11,761 bases of DNA from Acidobacteriota bacterium (lineage in GTDB: Bacteria; Acidobacteriota; UBA890; WLXD01): contig JACZXM010000041.1 of the NCBI GenBank assembly GCA_022571615.1, positions 1 to 11,761 of the forward strand, given 5' to 3'. The notes below the pieces were generated by a model, which ran no database searches, was not told where the DNA came from, and saw only the letters and a program-made list of their open reading frames with translations. Positions 5,647 through 11,761 of the stretch are shown here, in pieces (within the stretch, counting starts at the first letter, position 1; each line of letters opens with the position of its first letter). The translations under genes and the position numbers were made by a program.

Positions 5647-7425
5647 TCAACCCCTGGAAAACGCATACGCGGCGCTGTTGTTGCGGTTGTGCGACGCAGC
5701 CCGTAGCTTGCCGGTTTCGGGATCGCGACTGATCGCCACCCAGATTCCCTCGCCACCGAAGCGGACGCCGGCGAAATCGATCTCCTGGTAGGCGTAGCCG
5801 GTGCCCTCGAGCACCTCGGGCGGGAACCCGCCGCCGATGACGCGGAAGGTCTGCTGGAGGGTCGCCGGGTCGGTGAGCGGCAGGAAGAAGTCCGGGGCGT
5901 TGATCGCCTGCTCGACCGTCATCCCGTACCGGGTGAAGCTCATCAGCCCCTGAAAGGTGCGCTGATGGAGACCCGAACCCATCGACGCGAAGCCGAGCAC
6001 CGCCTGGCCCTCCTTGAGTAAGATGCCGGTCTCGGTCGGCGCCGGCAGCCGGGAGCCGGGCTCGAGCCGGGCGATCTGGGCCTGCTGGAACGATGCCGGG
6101 TCGCCGACCGTGATCCCATCGATGACGATGGCGGTCTTGCCCCAGAGCACGCAGTTGATGCTGTGTGTGATCGCCGCGATGTTGCCCTCGGAGTCGATCG
6201 CGACGACGTCGTCGGAGTGCTTCGGGGTCTGGGGAATCCAGCGGGCGATCTTGGCGCCGGCATCCATGCGCGCCCACATCTGGGCGGCGTACTCCGGCGT
6301 GACCCGCGCCGCGTTCGTGATCTCGAGGCCCGGATAAACCTGCGCCAGCATCTCGGCGGGCAGCAGGTTGAGGAAGCCCATCTGGGTCACATCGAGCGCC
6401 TTGCGCAGCGCCTCCGCAGATTCGGTCCAGTGGCCGTCATCGAGCATCCCCGAGGCCAGGGCGAGGTTGTAGGCTTCGATCAGGGCCACCCCGCCGCTGT
6501 TCGGCGGCGGATTCGTGTAGAGCTGGTAGTCGCCGAGCGGTGCCACCAGCGGCTCGTCCCAGATCACCTCGTAGGCGGCCAGATCCTCGAGGGTCATCTT
6601 GCCGCGGTCGGCCTGGATCGCGGCCACGACCTTCTCGGCCCAGTGCCCCTTATACATGTAGTCGGTGCCCTGCGCGGCGATGGCGCGCAGCGTGGCGGCG
6701 AGCCCCGTCTGGCGCAGAACGTCCCCCTCGGCGTAAGGCGAGCCGTCGGCCTTGAGGAACGTGGCGCGCGTCTCATCCAGCCGGCTCAGGTCGTCGTGGC
6801 GCGCGGCGAAGTAGCCGGCGGTCTTGGCGGAGATCGGCATGCCCTGCTCGGCGATGTAGATCGCGGGTTGGAAGAGCTGCTCGAACGGCAGCGACCCGAA
6901 GCGCTCGTGCGCCGCGCCCACTCCCTTCATGAAACCGCCAACGAGCGCGGTGCGGCCGCTCACGGCCGTGCCGTAGATGCCCTCGGGCGATGACAGGTCG
7001 ATGCTGCCGGGGATCGACAACGGGTCGTCCTCACCGAGCACGGTGTTCCACTCAGCATTCATCGTGTGGACCCGGCCGGTCGCCGCCTCGTAGTAGACGA
7101 GCGACATGGTGCCGAAGTAGCTGATGGGCGCGCCGGCGGTGAGCGCCACCTGGGTGAGCGCCGTGGTCATCGCCGCATCGATGGCGTTGCCGCCCTGCAT
7201 GAGGGCTTCGAGCCCGGCCCGTGCCGCGAGTCCGTTGTAGGCGACGGTGACGGCCCCCCTCGTGCCGGTGGCGACCCCGGCCTCCGTGCGGTCGACGAGC
7301 TGCGCCTGCATGGTGCGGTCGTAGTCGTCTTGCCAGGTAGTGGGGGAGAGGTCGAGAACGGCCTCCGGGGGGCGGCCGACGCAGCTGACCGCGAGGACAA
7401 GGCACAGAATCAGGGCTCGCTTCAC
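5647..7425 (-). CDS. Gamma-glutamyltransferase-like Ntn hydrolase, putative lipoprotein
   Basis: This 592-residue member of the GGT superfamily hydrolyses or transfers an amide-linked group in the classic family. I chose GTG at 7425: AGGAG sits 7 bases upstream and the protein then begins with a clean signal, MKRALILCLVLAVSC, with a lipobox-like Cys15. An ATG at 7443 would overlap the upstream gene and has no ribosome site. Family landmarks are GGNAIDAA, NPPPNSGG (about 305-312) and the small-subunit start region HSDDVVAID..GN (403-415). In GGTs the small subunit begins TTHxSVVD with Thr as nucleophile; here the aligned position is Ser404, followed by Asp-Asp. The Arg of the ID.RE.AP motif, which binds the glutamate carboxylate, is replaced (HTMNAEWNTV). 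The C-terminal Gly-Gly loop is also different (FASMGSG). It may therefore be a diverged acylase, and self-cleavage is uncertain. It is last in the three-gene block. Confidence 0.88.
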   Translation of the reverse strand: MKRALILCLVLAVSCVGRPPEAVLDLSPTTWQDDYDRTMQAQLVDRTEAGVATGTRGAVTVAYNGLAARAGLEALMQGGNAIDAAMTTALTQVALTAGAPISYFGTMSLVYYEAATGRVHTMNAEWNTVLGEDDPLSIPGSIDLSSPEGIYGTAVSGRTALVGGFMKGVGAAHERFGSLPFEQLFQPAIYIAEQGMPISAKTAGYFAARHDDLSRLDETRATFLKADGSPYAEGDVLRQTGLAATLRAIAAQGTDYMYKGHWAEKVVAAIQADRGKMTLEDLAAYEVIWDEPLVAPLGDYQLYTNPPPNSGGVALIEAYNLALASGMLDDGHWTESAEALRKALDVTQMGFLNLLPAEMLAQVYPGLEITNAARVTPEYAAQMWARMDAGAKIARWIPQTPKHSDDVVAIDSEGNIAAITHSINCVLWGKTAIVIDGITVGDPASFQQAQIARLEPGSRLPAPTETGILLKEGQAVLGFASMGSGLHQRTFQGLMSFTRYGMTVEQAINAPDFFLPLTDPATLQQTFRVIGGGFPPEVLEGTGYAYQEIDFAGVRFGGEGIWVAISRDPETGKLRAASHNRNNSAAYAFSRG

Positions 7426-7432
7426 GGGATCA

Positions 7433-7437
7433 CTCCT
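7433..7437 (-). promoter_or_regulatory. Ribosome binding site (AGGAG) deciding the GTG start at 7425
   Basis: The minus strand reads GCGTAGGAGTGATCCCGTG. AGGAG overlaps the TAG stop of the upstream gene and lies 7 bases before the GTG. Ten bases separate the two coding regions. This favours re-initiation or coupling between the two GGT-like genes, and GTG over the upstream ATG at 7443. Confidence 0.7.
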
Positions 7438-9202
7438 ACGCATGGGCCTGCGCGGCTTCGGCCATGGCGCAACGGCGCGGGTCCCCGCACGCCGATCGCC
7501 TGCCGGTGTCGGGGTCGATCCAGATCCCTTCGAAGGAGCCCATGCCCCAGTTCCACTGATTCACGGCCTGGATCGGCAGCCCGCGGGCGATCGCCGCGTT
7601 GCGCACATCCTCGTTCAGGTCGACCTCGACCGCTGGGAAGCTCCCGGCGGAGGAGTAGGCGTTGCCGAAGCGCGGCCGGTTGACCGACTCGTGGATCGGG
7701 ATCCCGAAGTCGATCATGTTGGTCGTGTTCTGAACGATGTTCTGCAGCAGGCTGACGCTGGGGGATCCGGATGCCAGCATCGGCTTGCCGTTCCTGAACA
7801 CCATGTTCGGCGCCACGTATACGGAGGCGCGGTACCCGGGCTTCGGCATGATGCGGAAGAAGTGAGCGCCGGAGGCGACAATCGTGACGCCGGCGGCGAA
7901 CAAGCCGTTGCTCCAGGGCAGCGACATGCAGGAGTGCAGGAGGGTGGCCACGTTGCCGGTGGCATCGACCGCGGTGACGTGGCAACTGCCGGGCGGCGGC
8001 ATCGACGGGGTCTCGAGGGGCTTGCCCATCTGCAACAGGTCGAAGCGCATCTTGGCGTATTCCTTCGACGTGATCAGGTCGAGCGGCAACGGGTGGCTCT
8101 CGGGATCGGGCTGCTTGGCTCCGTCGGACAAGACCTGGTCGCACATCCGCGACATCTGCCAGAGCGTCTCAGCCGAGTCGGTCGGCGGTCCGAGCCTGTC
8201 CAGATCGAGCAGCTCGACCATGTGCAGGATCTCGATGACGTGGGTGCCGCCGTTGTCTGGAGGAGGTGAGCCGGCGAGCTGATAGCCGCGGTAGCTACCC
8301 CAGGCGGGCTCGTCGAAGCGCACGGCGTAGCGGGCGAAGTCCTCCGTCGTGATGACGCCACCGGCCGCCTGCACGACCTCGCTGTACTGGCGCGCGAAGT
8401 CGCCGAAGTAGAAGTACTCGTTGCCCTCTTGTGCAAGGCGCTCGAGCGTGTCGGCGGCGCGCTTCTGGTACAGCATTTCGCCCGGGTTCAGGAGCGCGCC
8501 GTTCGGGAAGAAGATCTCGCGACCCTGCTCGTTGCGACCCAGCATGTTGGTCTGAGTGAACATCTCGCCCCACAGGAACGGGTGGATCTCGAAGCCGTCG
8601 CGGGCGTACTCGATAGCGGCGGCGCAGAGCTCGCGGGAGGCCTTGGTGCCGTGCCGCTCGCGGCATGCCTCGTAGCCCGCCCAGAAGCCGGGGACCCCGG
8701 CGCCGAGCCCGGTCGCCAGGGCCCCGGGGCCCCAGTTAGCCAGGGGCGCCAGCGGGGCGTTCATGCCGCCGTTGACGTAGCTCGTCTCCCCGGTCGCGGC
8801 GTTGTAGTAGAGCATACTGAGCACGCCCGTGATCCCGGTCATGTGGGGCTCGACGACGCACTGGGTGACCGAGGTACAGAGCGCGGCGTCGGCGGCGTTG
8901 CCGCCGGCCCGCAGGATGTCGGCGCCCGCTCGGGTTGCCAGTGGGTGGGCGCAGATGACCATGCCTTCGTCGCCCTCGACGGGTTCCTTCAGCCCGAAGA
9001 TCGCCTTGCCGACGAGGCGGCGGCGCTCCTCGGGATCGAGCGATCCGGGCGTCGCCCCGCGCGGTCTCGAGGGGGCAGTCGCCAGGGCCGACGCGGAAGC
9101 GGCCGTCGTGGCGGCCGCCGCCGCCGAGCCCGCGCCGAGGATCCCCGCAGCGGCAGCGCCGCTCGTGGCCAGCTTGAGAAAATCGCGGCGGTCGGTGTTC
9201 AT
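7436..9202 (-). CDS. Tat-exported gamma-glutamyltransferase-like Ntn hydrolase
   Basis: This 588-residue GGT-superfamily protein starts at an ATG with AGGAGG 5 bases upstream (9208-9213). The N-terminus carries a twin-arginine signal, DRRDFLK (residues 4-10), then an Ala/Gly-rich hydrophobic stretch to about residue 40, indicating folded export to the periplasm. Family landmarks are RAGGNAADAALCTSV (about 98-112), GSPPPDNGG (311-319) and the catalytic-junction region SCHVTAVDATGN (406-417). Ser406 occupies the place of the usual Thr nucleophile, Cys407 that of the second Thr, and His408 is kept. The D.RE.AP carboxylate-binding motif reads NGGMNAP, so the Arg is missing. It is clearly a distant paralogue of the next gene: same gene length, same landmarks, same loss. 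A large C-terminal half with PRFGNAYS is preserved. It probably cleaves an amide bond in a compound other than glutathione; substrate unknown. Confidence 0.92.
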   Translation of the reverse strand: MNTDRRDFLKLATSGAAAAGILGAGSAAAAATTAASASALATAPSRPRGATPGSLDPEERRRLVGKAIFGLKEPVEGDEGMVICAHPLATRAGADILRAGGNAADAALCTSVTQCVVEPHMTGITGVLSMLYYNAATGETSYVNGGMNAPLAPLANWGPGALATGLGAGVPGFWAGYEACRERHGTKASRELCAAAIEYARDGFEIHPFLWGEMFTQTNMLGRNEQGREIFFPNGALLNPGEMLYQKRAADTLERLAQEGNEYFYFGDFARQYSEVVQAAGGVITTEDFARYAVRFDEPAWGSYRGYQLAGSPPPDNGGTHVIEILHMVELLDLDRLGPPTDSAETLWQMSRMCDQVLSDGAKQPDPESHPLPLDLITSKEYAKMRFDLLQMGKPLETPSMPPPGSCHVTAVDATGNVATLLHSCMSLPWSNGLFAAGVTIVASGAHFFRIMPKPGYRASVYVAPNMVFRNGKPMLASGSPSVSLLQNIVQNTTNMIDFGIPIHESVNRPRFGNAYSSAGSFPAVEVDLNEDVRNAAIARGLPIQAVNQWNWGMGSFEGIWIDPDTGRRSACGDPRRCAMAEAAQAHA

Positions 9203-9286
9203 CGGTGCCTCCTGTGAATCGCGGCGCGGCCAACTTGTGAACGCTCGTTTGTATCTGATCCTGTTATCGCCAGCATCGCCTGGGCC

Positions 9287-11512
9287 TCACTCCCCTGGGT
9301 TGTACTGCCGCTCGCGGTTGGCCTCCACATCCTCCCGGTAGAAGTACACCGGCCGTAGATCCCCGGTGACATAGCGCGCCACCTGGTCAGCGAAGTGCGG
9401 TGACGCCGGATCGCCACTCTCGCCGCCTGCCGTGATCGCGCGTGCCTGCAGGCGGTCGCCGAACTCGACGACGGCGACGAAGCTGTTGCCGCCGGTGCCG
9501 TAGAGCCGCTTGGTGTTGAAGCGGCGGGCGCCGAAGGAGGCCAGAGAACCCCAGCGGCCGGAGGCGAAGGCTACGGGGACGCTGGGTGCGGTGTCGTCGT
9601 GGGGCTGGAGGATGTCGCCGGTGAGGCGCTGGAAGCGGTTGATCTCGCCCCAGGGGGTTTGCCAGCTGCCGAAGTCCTCGGTGAGGCGGTTCGAGGCCGC
9701 GGCGAGGGCTTGCAGGCGCTGCCGGGCGGTCATGTGGGTGGCGACATAGTCGGACGCGGACATGCCGGCAGCGCGGGCCTCGCGGAAGGCACCTCGCATG
9801 AGCTCGTCACCCCAGAAGATGGCCAGCGCCGTGGGCACGGAATCGACGCTGAAGCGCAGGTCCCAGGCGCGCAGTGCCGCGATCTGCTCGGAGAGCTCGG
9901 CCTTGAGCGGCTCGGAGTCGGTTGTCTGGTCGTAGGCCTCCAGCAGCGCCGGGATCAGCGGCTCGAAGGCCGTAAGGTAGCTGTCGTAGGCGGCCGCGAT
10001 GAGGCTCTCGAGGGTGAAGTCGGTCTTGCCCGCCAGCACGCGCACGGCGTGCAGGCCCCGCGCGTTCTCGCCGCTGGTGTTCACGTAGGGCGCGTAGTCC
10101 TCCTGCTGAGGGCTGCTGTCGCCGCTTACCGAGTAGGGCCAGTTGTTGGTGTTCTGGATCCAGCCCTCCGGCGGATTGAGGGCGTTGGGCGACTCCTCGA
10201 CAGGGGTCAGGCCCTGCCACTCGGTGGCCGGATCGCTGCCGTTCACCGGGCGGTTCCAGTCGAAGCGCGTATCGCGGATCGGAATGAAGTTGGCGTGGAA
10301 GTAGGCGATGTTGCCCTCGGCGTCGGCGAAGACGGTGTTGTTGGAGGAGTTCGTGTGCAGCTCCATGATCTGTCGGAACTGCGCATAATTGGCCGCCTTG
10401 GTGCGGGTGTACGACTGGGTCAACGCCGTGACCGGCTCGTTCATCAGCTTGACGGCCACCCAGCGGCCGTCCTGCCCGCGGATGATCGGCCCGTGGTGGC
10501 TGTGATAGACGGTGAACTGCTGCTCGGCCATGTGGTCGTCGTCCCTGTAGGGCACAGTAATGACCGTCTCTCGCAGCCGCCGCTCCTGTTCGCCGTAGGG
10601 GTAGTAGACGCCGTCCTCGCGAACGCTCACCTCGTAGGCGTACTCGTCGATGGCGTCGGCCCCGGTGGAGGTGTGCATCCAGCCGGCGGTCTCGTTGAAG
10701 CCCTGGTAGACGAAGAACTGCCCCCAGGTGACGGCGCCGTAGGCGTTGAGGCCCTCGTTGCTGACCATGTGCAGCTCGGAGCGGAAATAGAACGAGGTAT
10801 GGGGGTTGATCAGCAGCAGGGCGTTGCCGTTGACGGTGTTGGCGGGGGCGATGGCGAACCCATTGGATCCTGTGAGCTCGGCGAACAGCTCGGCGAGCGC
10901 GATGTCGAGCTCCCTAGAGCGGGCCTCGTTGACCGCGACCGTGTCGTCGGACTCACCGTAGAACGCCTGCAGATCACGTAGTGAGACGCGCTCGATATCG
11001 CCGCCTATGCTGCCCTCGCTGAAGGTGAGCGCCATCCACGGCTCGAAGCGTTTGATCACCCGCGGCTGCACCTGTGGGTTGGTGTACAAGAAGTAGTTGA
11101 GGCCGGCGGCCCACGCGTCCATGAGCCCCTTGAGCCAGTCGGGGCTGGCGGCGTACTGGGCCTTCATTTCGTCGGGATCGATGAACAGCTTCATGCGCAA
11201 GTCGCGGTAGATCTCCACCTCGCCCTCGGCCTCGGCCAGGCGACCCATCGAGTTGAGGTAGTTGACCTCGATGCGATTGAAGTCGTCCTCGGCCTGGGCG
11301 TAGATCATCCCGAAGACCGCATCGGCGTCGGTGGCGCCGTAGACGTGGGCGATGCCCCAGTCGTCGCGGATGATGGTGATGCCGTCGGCCCGCTCCCGCC
11401 AGGCCCGCACCTCGGGATCTGGGGCCTGTCGGGGGGTGCATGCGATAAACGAGAACGCGATGGTGAGGAGCAGCAGCCGCACGGGGCGACGGAGCGGGTC
11501 GTTCGATTTCAT
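9287..11512 (-). CDS. Penicillin acylase family protein (peptidase S45), putative lipoprotein
   Basis: This 741-residue Ntn hydrolase belongs to the family that removes acyl side chains from beta-lactams, N-acyl homoserine lactones or related amides. I chose ATG at 11512: AAAGGA lies about 8 bases upstream, and the protein starts with a basic n-region and hydrophobic run ending FIAC (Cys25, lipobox-like). A longer frame to 11623 has no support. The alpha-chain begins with ITIIRDDWGIAHVYG, a family hallmark (Arg-Asp..G..H..G). The predicted autoproteolysis point is Gly215-Ser216 in LTGSNGFAIAP, making Ser216 the N-terminal nucleophile of the beta-chain. Further landmarks are SHHGPIIRG (338-346), NNTVFADAEGNIAYFH (391-406) and the C-terminal GGESGDPASPHFADQ. 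Length and layout are normal for S45. It is first in the block and 84 bases upstream of the Tat-GGT gene. Substrate cannot be told from sequence; AHL or other amide acylase are equal candidates. Confidence 0.94.
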   Translation of the reverse strand: MKSNDPLRRPVRLLLLTIAFSFIACTPRQAPDPEVRAWRERADGITIIRDDWGIAHVYGATDADAVFGMIYAQAEDDFNRIEVNYLNSMGRLAEAEGEVEIYRDLRMKLFIDPDEMKAQYAASPDWLKGLMDAWAAGLNYFLYTNPQVQPRVIKRFEPWMALTFSEGSIGGDIERVSLRDLQAFYGESDDTVAVNEARSRELDIALAELFAELTGSNGFAIAPANTVNGNALLLINPHTSFYFRSELHMVSNEGLNAYGAVTWGQFFVYQGFNETAGWMHTSTGADAIDEYAYEVSVREDGVYYPYGEQERRLRETVITVPYRDDDHMAEQQFTVYHSHHGPIIRGQDGRWVAVKLMNEPVTALTQSYTRTKAANYAQFRQIMELHTNSSNNTVFADAEGNIAYFHANFIPIRDTRFDWNRPVNGSDPATEWQGLTPVEESPNALNPPEGWIQNTNNWPYSVSGDSSPQQEDYAPYVNTSGENARGLHAVRVLAGKTDFTLESLIAAAYDSYLTAFEPLIPALLEAYDQTTDSEPLKAELSEQIAALRAWDLRFSVDSVPTALAIFWGDELMRGAFREARAAGMSASDYVATHMTARQRLQALAAASNRLTEDFGSWQTPWGEINRFQRLTGDILQPHDDTAPSVPVAFASGRWGSLASFGARRFNTKRLYGTGGNSFVAVVEFGDRLQARAITAGGESGDPASPHFADQVARYVTGDLRPVYFYREDVEANRERQYNPGE

Positions 11513-11594
11513 GGCGCAGGTCCTTTGCGGCATTGCGCCTGCCGTCGATGTTACGTGGCCGGCAAGGCGATCACATAGACGATGGGTCTGCAGC

Positions 11595-11761
11595 ATGGTC
11601 AGGGTAAACGCTGTCGACAGCAAGGACCCTCTCCTCGCGACAGTCTTGGCACCTGGCGCCGCCGAAGCGCTAGAGCGGTTCGAGCAGCGCCAGTGGCAGT
11701 ACCTGTGCGAAACGGAGGTGGTCGCGCTCGGCCGTGAGCAGGGTTACGCCGAGCTGGCCGC
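11595..11761 (+). CDS. Start of a divergent gene, truncated by the window end
   Basis: An ATG at 11595 opens a frame with no stop for 55 codons to the end of the window. The predicted sequence is amphipathic and charged (ALERFEQRQWQYLCETEVVA, then LGREQGYAELA), which looks like genuine helical protein. I do not recognise a family. The Shine-Dalgarno is weak, and the true start could differ. It is divergent from the acylase operon with an 82-base gap (11513-11594), so it could share regulation with it. Confidence 0.45.
   Translation, partial: MVRVNAVDSKDPLLATVLAPGAAEALERFEQRQWQYLCETEVVALGREQGYAELA

Noticed and set aside
5474..5791. Open + strand frame across the 3' end of the GGT-like gene and the XRE region
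   Set aside because: It overlaps the end of a solid gene in antisense and lacks recognisable domains. The minus-strand XRE match is the better reading.
6163..6993. Open + strand frame (276 codons) opposite the lipoprotein GGT-like gene
   Set aside because: Same reason: it mirrors a recognised gene, has biased composition and has no motif.
8429..9217. Open + strand frame (262 codons) opposite the Tat-GGT-like gene
   Set aside because: Shadow of a recognised coding region. The Arg/Gly-rich end is simply the reverse of the Ala-rich Tat signal.
9203..9286. Terminator or promoter between the acylase and Tat-GGT genes
   Set aside because: I saw no stable hairpin with a T-run and no convincing -35/-10 pair, so the genes are treated as one transcript.
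9599..10981. Long open + strand frame (460 codons) opposite the acylase gene
   Set aside because: It is antisense to a clear S45 acylase. It is Val/Gly/Arg/Asp-rich with the reversed-codon composition typical of GC-rich shadows, and contains no family motif.

Overview
The window looks like chromosomal DNA from a GC-rich, Gram-negative environmental bacterium. The evidence is high-GC coding sequence, a Tat signal and two putative lipoprotein signals on exported hydrolases, and TolB/WD40-like beta-propeller debris. I cannot assign a phylum from the sequence alone; Pseudomonadota, Myxococcota and Acidobacteriota all fit.

Layout. Positions 1-1100 are a scrambled, insertion-sequence-scarred stretch. 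A short IS5-family transposase fragment is fused in frame to an unrelated C-terminal piece. Next comes a minus-strand pair (3440 down to 1198): a 655-residue subtilisin-like (S8) protease, and a 92-residue protein joined to it by an ATGA stop/start overlap. The small protein resembles the protease's own propeptide, so it looks like a free-standing inhibitor or chaperone. Positions 3580-5076 (minus) hold a frameshifted beta-propeller remnant and, upstream of it, an unrecognised single-pass membrane protein. Positions 5077-5646 hold a small, possibly decayed XRE-type helix-turn-helix gene and intergenic sequence.

Positions 5647-11512 (minus) form a three-gene operon-like block. In transcription order it encodes a penicillin-acylase-family (S45) putative lipoprotein, a Tat-exported gamma-glutamyltransferase-like protein, and a gamma-glutamyltransferase-like putative lipoprotein. 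All three belong to Ntn-hydrolase-fold families that normally activate by self-cleavage. All three carry export signals, so they probably act together on amide-bonded compounds outside the cytoplasm. In both GGT-like proteins the usual catalytic Thr appears to be Ser, and the Arg that normally holds the glutamate carboxylate is not recognisable. Their substrate may therefore not be a gamma-glutamyl compound. A divergent gene starts at 11595 and runs off the end.

The two points most worth following are the translationally coupled S8 protease/propeptide-like pair and the triple Ntn-hydrolase operon with altered GGT active sites. No RNA genes or CRISPR arrays were seen.
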